This document shows, one piece after another, positions 26,371 through 35,966 of a stretch of DNA of 64,000 nt. Location: the NCBI GenBank assembly GCA_023398375.1, contig JAEWSH010000037.1, forward strand, positions 124,001 to 188,000. The letters are read 5' to 3'. Each line of letters begins with the position of its first letter. Positions within the stretch are counted from its first letter, which is position 1. A program made the translations under genes and the position numbers. The stretch comes from Bacillota bacterium (GTDB lineage: Bacteria > Bacillota > Clostridia > Lachnospirales > Lachnospiraceae). The notes under the pieces are model-generated. The model did not search any database and had not been told where the DNA came from. It saw only the letters and a list, made by a program, of their open reading frames with translations.

Positions 26371-26718
26371 CTATTCATTCCAATATTCTTCTGTATCTTC
26401 AGATGTAGTTTTTATACCGAATAAAGACCACATAAAATCCTGTTTTTCATTTAAGATATTTACGATTTTAACAAATTCACCTTCTATTCTGTAGAAAACA
26501 TAATTCTTTTCTGTATATAGATAACGGTAATCACATTCTACTCCTACAATATCAGAGATAGATGTTCCGCTCTCTTCGAATACTTGAAGATTTCTTATGC
26601 ATTTTACCATTTTAATCATAATCTTGTTTGCTAAATCCGCACCATATTTATCTGTTATTTCTGCTTTGATTGACTTTAATTTACTTAGTGCTTCTGGAGA
26701 ATACTCAAGCTTTTTCAA
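26371..26718 (-). CDS. RelE/ParE-family toxin
   Basis: A 115-residue protein with the RelE/ParE fold signature: LEYSPEALSKLKSIK at the start, a central VECDYRYLYTEKNYVFYRIE and a C-terminal VKIVNILNEKQDFM. It is the toxin half of a type II pair. Its start overlaps the antitoxin frame by 14 bp. RelE members cleave ribosome-bound mRNA and ParE members poison gyrase; the sequence does not settle which applies. Confidence 0.85.
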   Translation of the reverse strand: MKKLEYSPEALSKLKSIKAEITDKYGADLANKIMIKMVKCIRNLQVFEESGTSISDIVGVECDYRYLYTEKNYVFYRIEGEFVKIVNILNEKQDFMWSLFGIKTTSEDTEEYWNE

Positions 26719-26974
26719 GTTCTAATCCTAATTCTGCTTCTACATTATCAGCTGAAATCCAGCCATGCTCTCTAGCAGAAACTTCTCCTTTTTGCAATTC
26801 AGAAAACATCTGATTCACAGCTCTTAAATAATCCAATTCATCCATCTTTACAATGGCATATTCTCCTCTGCCATTCTTAGTTAGATATACAGGACTTCCG
26901 GTTGAAACCTCTTTTAATACTTCGGTATAGTTTCTTAAATCTGATATTGGTTTTATATTTGGCATAATATTCAA
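26705..26974 (-). CDS. PHD/YefM-family antitoxin
   Basis: An 89-residue protein: an N-terminal DNA-binding Phd/YefM domain (NIKPISDLRNYTEVLKEV, then PVYLTKNGRGEYAIV) and a C-terminal toxin-wrapping tail (SADNVEAELGLELEKA). It precedes and overlaps the toxin gene. A palindrome at 27027-27056 lies about 50 bp upstream and is a good autoregulation operator. Confidence 0.88.
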   Translation of the reverse strand: MNIMPNIKPISDLRNYTEVLKEVSTGSPVYLTKNGRGEYAIVKMDELDYLRAVNQMFSELQKGEVSAREHGWISADNVEAELGLELEKA

Positions 26975-27026
26975 CTCCTCTGCTCTTTGATTACATTATA
27001 CCCACTTTAGCAAAAATAATCAATGT

Positions 27027-27056
27027 AAATATACGTGTTAATTAACATGTATATTT
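27027..27056. promoter_or_regulatory. Palindromic operator of the TA pair
   Basis: AAATATACGTGTTAA and TTAACATGTATATTT form a 15-bp arm inverted repeat with one mismatch, upstream of the antitoxin gene. It is the likely site for Phd/toxin conditional repression. The remaining gene-free stretch (26975-27338) is AT-rich and shows nothing else I can support. Confidence 0.65.
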
Positions 27057-27338
27057 ATCAGCATTTATTATCTATTAGATTTCTTCAACCGTAACGTGAA
27101 ATTTGAAATTGCATAGCACTGGTTTACATAAATTTCGTTTATAGAATTTCTCTTGCACATAAGTCGTTTAAATAATATGGAAAAAATACATTAAAAAATT
27201 GAACAGTTATTTAAATATAAGTTATTCTATTTTCTCAAACATTGCTGATATGATCACGTTTTTTTATCAAATCCAACCAATGGTTGTTTGCCAATTCAGC
27301 TAATTCTTGATATATTTGTACTATAAAAGGGGGATGAA

Positions 27339-28004
27339 ATGGAGAAAGAAAAAATAGGTAAGTTTATAAATGAGTTAAGAAAAGAAAAAGGAATAACCCA
27401 AAAAGAATTAGCAATACAACTTCATATATCTGAACAAGCAGTCTCTAAATGGGAACGTGGTATAAGTTTTCCCGATATTACAATGTTTGAATCTTTATCA
27501 AAAATACTAAATGTTACGATTTACGATTTATTTAATGGTGAAAGAATTTCTACTGATTCTACAATAACACGGCAAGAAATAGAACAAGTCCTCTCTCATT
27601 CTATTTCAATCTCCAGAAAAGAAATATCAAGTAACCTAATGAAATTTAGAAAACGGTTCATATTATTGCTTATAATATGTGCTCTAATTATTTTTTTTAT
27701 CATTTATCAAAACACAAAAGCTCCAACCTTTAATTTACAAAACGAAATCTATACACAAAATGTTTCTAATATTGAAAAATTCAATGGTTTTGTGTGCGAA
27801 CAAGATGTTACATATACGGGTAATATTACAGATAACGATATTAAAAATTATGCGAACACAGTAATTGTCAAAAAAGGGACTGTGGCAAAAAAAATACGAT
27901 TCTATAAGAAGTATAGTAATCATAATTTGGCCGAGAATAAAAATAATATGAAATATGAGTATTTTACCTATATCAATGAAATGATAAGTAAAAATACGAA
28001 ATGA
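27339..28004 (+). CDS. XRE regulator with membrane anchor
   Basis: A 221-residue protein. Residues 5-60 form a Cro/CI helix-turn-helix (KEKGITQKELAIQLHISEQA, then VSKWERGISFPD). One membrane helix follows (about 100-118, FILLLIICALIIFFIIY), then an extracellular tail of about 100 residues. Ribosome site AAAGGGGG. Such anchored XRE proteins often respond to envelope signals. A small secreted protein gene lies 45 bp downstream and is likely co-transcribed. Confidence 0.8.
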   Translation: MEKEKIGKFINELRKEKGITQKELAIQLHISEQAVSKWERGISFPDITMFESLSKILNVTIYDLFNGERISTDSTITRQEIEQVLSHSISISRKEISSNLMKFRKRFILLLIICALIIFFIIYQNTKAPTFNLQNEIYTQNVSNIEKFNGFVCEQDVTYTGNITDNDIKNYANTVIVKKGTVAKKIRFYKKYSNHNLAENKNNMKYEYFTYINEMISKNTK

Positions 28005-28049
28005 ACAATACCATAAATATCCTTTAATTCTCAGATAGAAAGGCGAATC

Positions 28050-28448
28050 ATGAAAAAAACAAAAAGATTTTTTGTAATAGTACTTTCATTAATTATGATG
28101 TTATCTTTCTCTATTAATGTATGTGCACAAGAAAACATTCCTAATAATAGTGATATTTTAATTGAACAAGGTTTTACAAATTATGGAATTCATTATGATG
28201 TCTACAAAATGCAAGATGAGGATACAGTAAGTAATTCAGCTGAGCTCCGAATTGTTGACAGCAAACAAATCACAAGAAAGGTCGTATACTCCAGTTTAAC
28301 AGTCACACCACCAAATAGCATTTCATGGTCAGAAAATATTGGTGGAAGTACATATAGGGGAACTTTATATTTGACATCATTCACAAGATACCCATCTCAA
28401 AATTGTACTCATGCATGGTATACCGGAACCGTTGTTGGAAACATATAA
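28050..28448 (+). CDS. Small secreted protein
   Basis: A 132-residue protein with a clear signal peptide (MKKTKRFFVIVLSLIMMLSF, cleaved after VCA) and a mature part of about 105 residues with two Cys and many aromatic residues (SISWSENIGGSTYRGT, NCTHAWYTGTVVG). I do not recognise the family. Ribosome site GAAAGG. It follows the anchored XRE gene, and a hairpin terminator follows it. Confidence 0.7.
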   Translation: MKKTKRFFVIVLSLIMMLSFSINVCAQENIPNNSDILIEQGFTNYGIHYDVYKMQDEDTVSNSAELRIVDSKQITRKVVYSSLTVTPPNSISWSENIGGSTYRGTLYLTSFTRYPSQNCTHAWYTGTVVGNI

Positions 28449-28488
28449 AATAACCCATTCGAATTTAAGGATATAATGGTGTTTTCTA

Positions 28489-28519
28489 GGCATGTAAGAA
28501 ATTGTTTTTCTTACATGCC
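28489..28519 (+). terminator. Terminator after the small secreted protein
   Basis: GGCATGTAAGAAA and TTTCTTACATGCC form a 13-bp stem 40 bp past the stop, followed by ATTTTAAAT. A second, weaker inverted repeat (GATCACA / TGTGATC) lies at about 28530-28551. Confidence 0.6.
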
Positions 28520-28657
28520 ATTTTAAATGGGATCACATAAATTCTTGTGATCTTCATTCCCATTTTATAAGGATTTCTAACTCCCCTTTTAAAAGCCCAC
28601 TCACTTTTTACAAATAACTTTTGACAAATATCCATAATTTGCAGCACAGCCATAAGG

Positions 28658-30457
28658 CTACAACGGCAGACTATCCCTCACGCACAACGCTCCCCACCCA
28701 ACCTGCGGATTGGGAAATTCTTCGAAACCGGGCAGCTTTCTGGCTCCTTTTCTCAGGTAAGCTTTTATTTTTTCTCCATAGAGATAGGGATCATTGCCCT
28801 GGACGATGCCCCACTCCATCATGAGTGCTGCGCTGCCGGTTGCAAATGGTGCCGCAAAAGAGGTGCCGGTAAAAATATCATACCCCCCGTCTCGGGATGT
28901 CGAAACAACATTTACACCTGGTGCTACGATATCAGGCTTTACGTTCGCTGCTCCGATCTGTAAAAATCCTTGTCTTCGTTCCACATAACCGCGACCAGAA
29001 AAGTCAGCATAAGAATCATAGATGATATCATAGGCACCAATGGTAATGACCTTTTGTGCTGTAGAAGGAATTGTCAGTGTCACTTCCGGGGTAGGTCTAT
29101 AGAATCTGGTGTCTTTATTCAATACATTTTCTGAAGGAAGGTAATAGTAATATTCCCCGCTTGTTACATTGACAGGCTCCATTCGGAATGTCCATACGCC
29201 GGAATCTATAAAGTTTTCCACTGGAATAAAATCCAGATATATCTCCTGACTGGTTGCATAGGGTGTTGGTTCTCCCACATATACAAGTATTCTGGTGTTC
29301 ATCATCCGAATCGTATTCTTACCAGGAAACTCCAGCGGAATCTGTCTTCTCGAACCATCCGGTGCCTGTATGGTCAATATAAAATTATCCGTATAGTTCT
29401 TCCATAACTGCACATTGGTGGAGCTTTCATATGGTGCTACCGCTAACTCAACGACTTCTTCTACTCTCAGTGGGGTCACAGTAGACTGTAATCTTCCAGC
29501 TACATGCCCTGCTGCCGCACCCTCATTTCCACTTCCTACGCAGATTACACTCTTTCCTATCTCGCTCACATTATCCATGTATCGTTCTAATAAAGAAGTC
29601 CCATTATGTGCTCCGTATGTATTTCCAAAACTCAGATTCACAGCGACTGGTTTCCCATAATAGATAGCCCTGTTTGCTACAAACACAAGTGCACGCATCA
29701 ACTCTGTCGTTCTTGGGAATCCTTCCCTTCTTGGTGATCCCAATTTTACAATTAATAAATCACTCTGCGGTGCGACTCCCTGATATCTTCCGTCCTGTTG
29801 ATTTCCGTTTCCTGCCGCAATTCCTGCCACTGCGGTTCCATGTCCCGAAACATCGATACTTGGAATCATCTGAAATGTCTGTGCTGATGTCTGCTGGGCC
29901 AATGCTTCATCAATTCGCTCTTTTGTAAATACGGTTCCCGTAGAAAATCCTTCCGGCGGATAAAATCCTCTTACCGGATCACTGGCAATGCTTTGGTCCC
30001 ATAGTTCTAAGATTCTGCTGCTTCCATCTCTATTCCGAAAATCCATATTATCATATGCAATTCCGGAATCTATCACTGCTACAATCGTACCTTTCCCTGA
30101 TAAATTTGGTGACCTTGTGGTGACCGGTAAAATACAAGAGGCCCTTTTTCCCTCTGCTACTGAGAAAAACAGCCTCTTTGGTTTTTCAATATACTCTACT
30201 TCTTCTAAATTTGCAAAGCTCTCAATCAGGCTTTCGGGAATTGTTACGATTGCATAACCGTTTGTCAGAATTTCTACCTGAACCAACTCATTTGCTGCTC
30301 TGGAAATGTCTCCATGGTATTTTACGATCAATTCCCATGTCTTATCCTCTTTGTCATACCCAACATTTAAATCTAATGATTTATCTCTTTCCTCCATACT
30401 GGAATCGAGGCTGAGATTCAATTGATTTTCAATTTTTTGATTATCCATCCAAAACAC
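28658..30457 (-). CDS. S8 subtilisin-like peptidase (Csp-like)
   Basis: A 599-residue serine peptidase. Catalytic Asp in VAVIDSGIAYD, His in DVSGHGTAVAGIAAG and Ser in FTGTSFAAPFATGSAA are all present. An N-terminal segment of about 95 residues looks like a prodomain. There is no signal peptide. An insertion with a beta-rich domain (about 330-480) is typical of clostridial Csp-like enzymes, which process the spore cortex hydrolase SleC. The exact role here is not shown by the neighbours. Its last 50 codons are duplicated in three dispersed repeats in this window. Confidence 0.85.
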   Translation of the reverse strand: MFWMDNQKIENQLNLSLDSSMEERDKSLDLNVGYDKEDKTWELIVKYHGDISRAANELVQVEILTNGYAIVTIPESLIESFANLEEVEYIEKPKRLFFSVAEGKRASCILPVTTRSPNLSGKGTIVAVIDSGIAYDNMDFRNRDGSSRILELWDQSIASDPVRGFYPPEGFSTGTVFTKERIDEALAQQTSAQTFQMIPSIDVSGHGTAVAGIAAGNGNQQDGRYQGVAPQSDLLIVKLGSPRREGFPRTTELMRALVFVANRAIYYGKPVAVNLSFGNTYGAHNGTSLLERYMDNVSEIGKSVICVGSGNEGAAAGHVAGRLQSTVTPLRVEEVVELAVAPYESSTNVQLWKNYTDNFILTIQAPDGSRRQIPLEFPGKNTIRMMNTRILVYVGEPTPYATSQEIYLDFIPVENFIDSGVWTFRMEPVNVTSGEYYYYLPSENVLNKDTRFYRPTPEVTLTIPSTAQKVITIGAYDIIYDSYADFSGRGYVERRQGFLQIGAANVKPDIVAPGVNVVSTSRDGGYDIFTGTSFAAPFATGSAALMMEWGIVQGNDPYLYGEKIKAYLRKGARKLPGFEEFPNPQVGWGALCVRDSLPL

Positions 30458-30575
30458 GCATTCTTACGGTTTTCTCTTATGATATTATACATATGCATCC
30501 CTAACCCTATGCGCCACTCTGCCTCTTCTTTCCTATAGTACCATTTTTGCGATATCCATGATTCATTTCATTTTT

Positions 30576-31280
30576 TTAGAAACTATCAACAATCTTTCCG
30601 GCAATATCAGGGTAATTCGTGATAATCGCATCTACTCCTGCCTCACAAAGTTTACGAATGTCATCCGCTTTATTTACAGTCCATACATGAACCGCAAGAT
30701 TATATTCTCTGCAAAGATCCATATATCCCGGTTCCTGTAAATGGTAATATGCGGGATGAAGTGCTTCCGCACCTAGCCGGCTGGCATATTGCTGTATTCC
30801 GATCCAGCCGTCGGCATACAATATTCCTGTTTTGCTTTTTGGGCTTAATTCTTTGATCCTGCACAGCGTCTGATGGTGAAAGGAAGAATACCATACCCGT
30901 TCCTCCATTCCCATGTCTTTCGTGATCTCCAAGACACGTTTTTCAATATCCTGATACATCACGATACCTGTTTTTAATTCTACATTAATCATAAGGTCTG
31001 TCGGTTTCAGAATATGATATACATCCTGAAGGCATGGTATTTTTCCATTGGAATATGCTTTCAGTTCCTCCAGGGTATGATCCTTAACCAGACCTTTTCC
31101 TCTTGTTACTCTGTCTATACTTTCATCATGAATTACTACAAGCTCCCCGCTCTTACAGATCTGTACATCCAGTTCTACTCCGTCAGCACCCTGACAGGCT
31201 GCGAGCTGAAAGGCCTCCAGCGTATTTTCAGGCGCATGCCCGGATGCACCTCTGTGCGCCCAGACTTTTATATTTCTCAT
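30576..31280 (-). CDS. Glycerophosphodiester phosphodiesterase
   Basis: A 234-residue GDPD-family TIM barrel. Motifs: WAHRGASGHAPENTLEAF (catalytic His), GVELDVQ and VVIHDESIDRVTRG. It hydrolyses glycerophosphodiesters to glycerol-3-phosphate and an alcohol. There is no signal peptide, so it is cytosolic, like UgpQ. It is the last gene of the operon that encodes a Ugp-like ABC importer, 26 bp after the binding-protein gene, which supports glycerophosphodiester uptake and use. Confidence 0.9.
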   Translation of the reverse strand: MRNIKVWAHRGASGHAPENTLEAFQLAACQGADGVELDVQICKSGELVVIHDESIDRVTRGKGLVKDHTLEELKAYSNGKIPCLQDVYHILKPTDLMINVELKTGIVMYQDIEKRVLEITKDMGMEERVWYSSFHHQTLCRIKELSPKSKTGILYADGWIGIQQYASRLGAEALHPAYYHLQEPGYMDLCREYNLAVHVWTVNKADDIRKLCEAGVDAIITNYPDIAGKIVDSF

Positions 31281-31306
31281 TTATCTCATCTGCTCTCTTA
31301 TATTTA

Positions 31307-32737
31307 TTAATTGTTCAATAAATTATAATCTTCAATGGATTTATTGATATCTGCTGCCATTTTTTCTACTGCTTCTTCCGGACTTTGTTTTCCATTTACC
31401 ATATTCTCTATTTCTGTTTCAACCGTTTGTCTTGCTTCCGGAAATACACTTAGCAGAGCACCGGCATATTCAGGAGCCGAATCATGCAGTTGGTCAATTG
31501 CTGTCTGAAATTGTGGGTATTGCGCAATATTATCTTTAAATATCTGTTCCTCATGTGCTTTTGTCGTGACTGGGAAATATCCTGTCTGGGCATTCCAGTA
31601 TGCCTGTGATTCCGGAGATACCAGGAATTTTACAAATTCCCATGTTGCAGCTTTTTTCGCATCATCAGCACTGTCGATCGCCCAAAGAGAAGCACCTCCA
31701 ATAGAAACGCCGCCTTTATCAGAATCTGTTATGCTTGGAAAATATGCAGTGCCTACTTCAAATGCACCATTCACATCCTTTAAAATCTGTTTTAGGGAAG
31801 CTGTGGACCCCAGTGTCATTGCAGATTTTCCTGCTGAAAAGTCAGCAAGACCTGCGTCTCCGCCACGACCAACATTAGGCGCAACCCCTGCATCCGCTAA
31901 TTTTTTCCATGCTGTCAATATCTTAAGCGCAGAACCGTTACTGTCAAATTCAACAGCTGTAGCAGCTCCTTCACGTCCATTTCCATTATCCACATAGTGA
32001 GCACCCTGCTTACATGTAAATTGTTCAAAAAACCATCCATAAATACCAAGGGATATTGCTTCTCCTGCTCCGCCTTTACTTGTCAGATCCTCTGCTATTT
32101 CTGCTATTTGCGGAAGACTTGTAGGAATTTTATCAATACCTGCCTTCTTAAATATGTCTTTATTATAATATAAAATAGGTGTGGAAGAATTGAATGGCAT
32201 GGAGTACAATTTGTTATCCACAGTATAGTATGCTGCAATATTAGATTCGATCTGAGATACCTCATAACCGTCTGCATCAATCAGCTCCTGCATGGGTACG
32301 ATCCAGCCGGAATCAATCATAAAACGTGTTCCGATATCATAGATCTGTACAAGATCAGCTCCCATATTTCCAAGCTGTGCACTCTTCAATTTATTAATGG
32401 CATCGTCATATTCACCCTGGTACTCTGCTTCAACTGTGATGCCGCTCGTATTTTCCTTATTGAATTTATCCACAAGATAATCAAGAGCCTCGCCATTCAC
32501 GCCGCCCATGGCATGCCAGAAGGTAATTTTGGTACCATTCAGATCCATTTTTGCAGTCGTTACAGCTGTATCTGCTGAAGCTTCTTTTGTATCATTCATT
32601 TCTGCTGCCGCTGTTTCCTGTTTTACTGTTTCTGCTTCTGCATTTGTGCTCTGTGTACGATTGGCAGCCCCACAGCCTGTAAGAGTGCTGATCACTAAAA
32701 CTGCTGACAATAATAACGAAATACCCTTTTTCTTCAT
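31307..32737 (-). CDS. Ugp-like ABC solute-binding lipoprotein
   Basis: A 476-residue family-1 extracellular solute-binding protein. A lipobox (LVISTLTGC) follows the signal, then an Ala/Thr/Glu-rich spacer. The mature part has the UgpB-like motifs ITFWHAMGGVNGE, NSSTPILYYNKDIFKKAG and AYWNAQTGYFPV. It delivers substrate, probably glycerol-3-phosphate or its diesters, to the two permeases encoded upstream. Confidence 0.85.
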   Translation of the reverse strand: MKKKGISLLLSAVLVISTLTGCGAANRTQSTNAEAETVKQETAAAEMNDTKEASADTAVTTAKMDLNGTKITFWHAMGGVNGEALDYLVDKFNKENTSGITVEAEYQGEYDDAINKLKSAQLGNMGADLVQIYDIGTRFMIDSGWIVPMQELIDADGYEVSQIESNIAAYYTVDNKLYSMPFNSSTPILYYNKDIFKKAGIDKIPTSLPQIAEIAEDLTSKGGAGEAISLGIYGWFFEQFTCKQGAHYVDNGNGREGAATAVEFDSNGSALKILTAWKKLADAGVAPNVGRGGDAGLADFSAGKSAMTLGSTASLKQILKDVNGAFEVGTAYFPSITDSDKGGVSIGGASLWAIDSADDAKKAATWEFVKFLVSPESQAYWNAQTGYFPVTTKAHEEQIFKDNIAQYPQFQTAIDQLHDSAPEYAGALLSVFPEARQTVETEIENMVNGKQSPEEAVEKMAADINKSIEDYNLLNN

Positions 32738-32788
32738 TTTTTTAATCTCCTCATTTTTATTTATAGTAAGCAGCTGACTGCTTATTAC

Positions 32789-33709
32789 CTAACCTTTTAC
32801 TGCCCCCTGAAACATACCTCGTATTAATTGCTTCTGTCCTGCGATAAAAATAGAAATGGACGGCAGTATTATCATAATGACACCTGCAATCATAAGCGTA
32901 ATGGATTGCCCGTCTACGGCATTTAACATTCCGATACCAATCTGCACGGTCCTCATTTCTTCTGAACCGGTCACAAGTAACGGCCATAAATACATATTCC
33001 ATGCATTGATAAAGGTATAGACTGCCATCGCTCCAATTGCCGATTTCGTCAACGGAAGTAATATTGTTATAATAAAGCGTAAACTGTTACAACCATCAAT
33101 TTTAGCTGATTCATATAAGGAAATGGGAAATGATAAATAAAATTGTCTGAACAGGAATATCCCCATTGCAGAAGTCAGATATGGAATGATCAAGACCTTA
33201 TAAGAATCTAACCATCCCCATCTGCTTACTGTTAAATAATTAGAAATAATCGTTGCTTCCCCTGGAATCATCATCGTTGCCATTACCAGCATAAACAACA
33301 CATTTTTCCCTTTAAAATTAAGAAATGAAAAGCTGAATGCCGCCAGTGAACACGATATGATCTGCCCAAATGTAATAAGTCCTGCAACCATAAAGGAATT
33401 GAATACAAATTTGATGATGGGCACTCTTGTAATTGCATCCCGGAAATTTTGTAATGTCGGTCTTGTTGGAAGCAGATTGAATTTCATCGTAAATAATTCA
33501 CTTGAAGGCATAAATGCAATACTAGCTGCATATAGAAGCGGGAGCAACACAAACATGCCTACTGCAGCATTTGCCAGTAATCTTGTTCCCATCTCTACTC
33601 TCTTTTTTCTTATCTGTCTTTCTTCCATGATTTCCTTCAGACTTGCGACTTCTTCCACGGTCATTTTTTTCTTCACAACACGTTGTTTTTGAATTCCTAT
33701 TGTATCCAT
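32789..33709 (-). CDS. Ugp-like ABC permease, UgpE type
   Basis: A 306-residue MalG/UgpE-family permease with six membrane helices. The cytoplasmic EAA loop reads LYESAKIDGCNSLRFIITIL, the contact site for the ATPase. A charged 40-residue N-terminal extension precedes the first helix. It overlaps the upstream permease gene by one base, so the two are coupled. Confidence 0.88.
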   Translation of the reverse strand: MDTIGIQKQRVVKKKMTVEEVASLKEIMEERQIRKKRVEMGTRLLANAAVGMFVLLPLLYAASIAFMPSSELFTMKFNLLPTRPTLQNFRDAITRVPIIKFVFNSFMVAGLITFGQIISCSLAAFSFSFLNFKGKNVLFMLVMATMMIPGEATIISNYLTVSRWGWLDSYKVLIIPYLTSAMGIFLFRQFYLSFPISLYESAKIDGCNSLRFIITILLPLTKSAIGAMAVYTFINAWNMYLWPLLVTGSEEMRTVQIGIGMLNAVDGQSITLMIAGVIMIILPSISIFIAGQKQLIRGMFQGAVKG

Positions 33710-34578
33710 TAATATTTGACTCTCCTTTTTTCTATCCGGAACATGATTAATGTCAAGATCATAATAATCAGAAACAGAATTACCGACTGTGCTGCTGCGC
33801 TTCCGAACCTGTAATTAAAAAATGCATCTCTGTAAATAGAAAAAACAATTAAATTCGTAGATTCTCCCGGTCCTCCCTGTGTCAAAATCTTGACCTGCCC
33901 AAAAGATTGAAATGCCTGTATAATATTTACCACCAACGTATAAAACATAATGGGCGCCAGACCAGGTATTGTTAATCTGAAAAATTTTTGAACATGATTG
34001 GCGCCATCGACCGATGCACGTTCATAAATTGTTTCATCAATATTGCTTAGCCCTGCTGAAAAATACAAAAAATTAATACCACTATTCAGCCACGCTGTTA
34101 AAACTGCAACACAGACAAGTGCATATCTGGGATCACTGATCCAATTAATATCTGCTCCCAGAATTTTATTTATGATTCCAACAGAAGGATGAAGCATAAT
34201 TCTGAATATCAATGCTGCCGAACTGGAAGCAATCGCCATTGGTAAGGCAAAAGCCGTACTGAAAATACGAATTCCCGGAAAGGCTTTATTACAAAGCATG
34301 GCTGTCAGCAGTCCAATCGACATACTTCCCACGACAACAATAACCACAAAAATAATTGTAACAAGTAAACTATGATAGAAACCATAAGAAGTAAATAAAT
34401 CTTTATAATTTCCCCAACCTACAAATAATTTTGCCTGTCCCATTTTATTAGTCTTATACAAACTCAGGTAAATGGTCTTTATAAAAGGATAAAATAAAAA
34501 AGTACCAAAGATCAAAAAGCTTGGAATTAAATAAAGATAAGCCTTTGCACCCAGTTTTTTTATCATTTTGTGCAGCAT
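33709..34578 (-). CDS. Ugp-like ABC permease, UgpA type
   Basis: A 289-residue MalF/UgpA-family permease with six helices; the EAA loop is IYERASVDGANHVQKFFRLT. It is encoded one base after the ATPase gene and forms the membrane channel with the following permease. Confidence 0.88.
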   Translation of the reverse strand: MLHKMIKKLGAKAYLYLIPSFLIFGTFLFYPFIKTIYLSLYKTNKMGQAKLFVGWGNYKDLFTSYGFYHSLLVTIIFVVIVVVGSMSIGLLTAMLCNKAFPGIRIFSTAFALPMAIASSSAALIFRIMLHPSVGIINKILGADINWISDPRYALVCVAVLTAWLNSGINFLYFSAGLSNIDETIYERASVDGANHVQKFFRLTIPGLAPIMFYTLVVNIIQAFQSFGQVKILTQGGPGESTNLIVFSIYRDAFFNYRFGSAAAQSVILFLIIMILTLIMFRIEKRRVKY

Positions 34579-34579
34579 T

Positions 34580-35704
34580 CTATTCCCTCAATTCATACAT
34601 TAAATTTTCTTCTGTTCTTCTATCAAAGACACAGAAATTGTCTGTTTTCAGATATAAATCAATCTCGTCACCCACAGTTGCTTTACATCCGGTATCCAAT
34701 TTAGCTGTTAGCTGCATATTTCCTATCTTAAAATAGAGAATCACCTCAGATCCCAGCAACTCTCTTCCGATAATCGTTACCGTAACACTATGGCTTGTTT
34801 TTTCTGACTTTACATACGTAATGTCCTCAGGTCTGATGCCGATCACTACATCTTTTCCGCCATAATCCTTTGCCAAAAGAATTTCTTTTACATGTCCGGT
34901 AATTTCCATTCGTTTATTGAAAATGATATACTCCACACGGTTCTTCATAATAAAGATCCTGGATTCAATGAAATTCATCATGGGAAAACCGATAAACCCG
35001 CCAACAAATTGGTTCACAGGATTCTCATAGAGATTCTTAGGTGAATCTACCTGTTGGATAATGCCATCCTTCATGACCACGATTCTTGTTCCCAGTGTCA
35101 TTGCCTCTGTCTGGTCATGCGTCACATATATAATGGTATTTCCCAGTTTTTTATGTAATTGTGCTAATTCTACTCTCATCTGACTGCGAAGTTTTGCATC
35201 CAGATTTGAAAGGGGTTCATCCATCAACAGCACCTGCGGTTCCCTGATAATTGCATTTCCGATAGCGACTCTTTGTTTTTGCCCCCCCGACAGGTCTTTT
35301 GGTCTTCTGTCCAACAGTTCTTCTAATCCTAACAGTTTTGCTGTTTTTTTTACTTTTTCATCCACGACTTTTTTATCTATTTTTCTTACCTTTAAAGAAA
35401 AGGCAATATTTTCATATACATTCATATTGGGATACAATGCATAGCTTTGAAATACCATTGCCAGATCCCTTTCCTTTGGTTCCAGATAATTGGCAAAAGT
35501 ATCGTCTATCCACAATTCACCGTCTGATATTTCTTCCAGTCCTGCGATCATTCGTAATGTTGTTGACTTTCCGCATCCGGAAGGACCAACAAAAATAATA
35601 AATTCTTTATCCCTAATTTCCAGATTAAAGTTGGATACCGCTTTTACACCATTTTCATAAGATTTACAGATATTTTTCAGTACTAAATCTGACACTTTTT
35701 GCAC
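34580..35704 (-). CDS. ugpC: ABC importer ATPase, UgpC/MsmX type
   Basis: A 374-residue ATPase. Walker A GPSGCGKSTT, signature LSGGQKQRV, Walker B VLLMDEPLSNLDAKL and the switch VTHDQTEAM are intact. A C-terminal TOBE-type regulatory region (about 240-374) follows. It is the first gene of the five-gene operon (ATPase, two permeases, binding protein, phosphodiesterase). ATPases of this type can also serve other sugar importers. Confidence 0.9.
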   Translation of the reverse strand: MQKVSDLVLKNICKSYENGVKAVSNFNLEIRDKEFIIFVGPSGCGKSTTLRMIAGLEEISDGELWIDDTFANYLEPKERDLAMVFQSYALYPNMNVYENIAFSLKVRKIDKKVVDEKVKKTAKLLGLEELLDRRPKDLSGGQKQRVAIGNAIIREPQVLLMDEPLSNLDAKLRSQMRVELAQLHKKLGNTIIYVTHDQTEAMTLGTRIVVMKDGIIQQVDSPKNLYENPVNQFVGGFIGFPMMNFIESRIFIMKNRVEYIIFNKRMEITGHVKEILLAKDYGGKDVVIGIRPEDITYVKSEKTSHSVTVTIIGRELLGSEVILYFKIGNMQLTAKLDTGCKATVGDEIDLYLKTDNFCVFDRRTEENLMYELRE

Positions 35705-35885
35705 CCTGCCTTATCTTTATATCTTCATTATCTGTTTTGCCTTCAACAGGTATAAATGTAGCATACTAAAATTTTGTTAAATACCACATTCTGGTAATCC
35801 TTTTGTAAAATGAACGTAAATATAGTGAGCACCCTCGCATTGGAAGAACGCTGAAGCATTCTTCTGTTAACCAGAATTTTCCTAT

Positions 35886-35938
35886 AAAAAAATAAGTACT
35901 GATATGAAACTTATTTCTAAGTTTATATCAATACTTAT
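35886..35938 (-). terminator. Terminator of kdpDE
   Basis: A long stem (ATAAGTATTGATATAAACTTA with TAAGTTTCATATCAGTACTTAT, two mismatches) followed on the minus strand by TTTTTTTA, about 30 bp past the kdpE stop. Confidence 0.75.
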
Positions 35939-35966
35939 ACAGTACCAAAGGGTGCCGCTATCCATT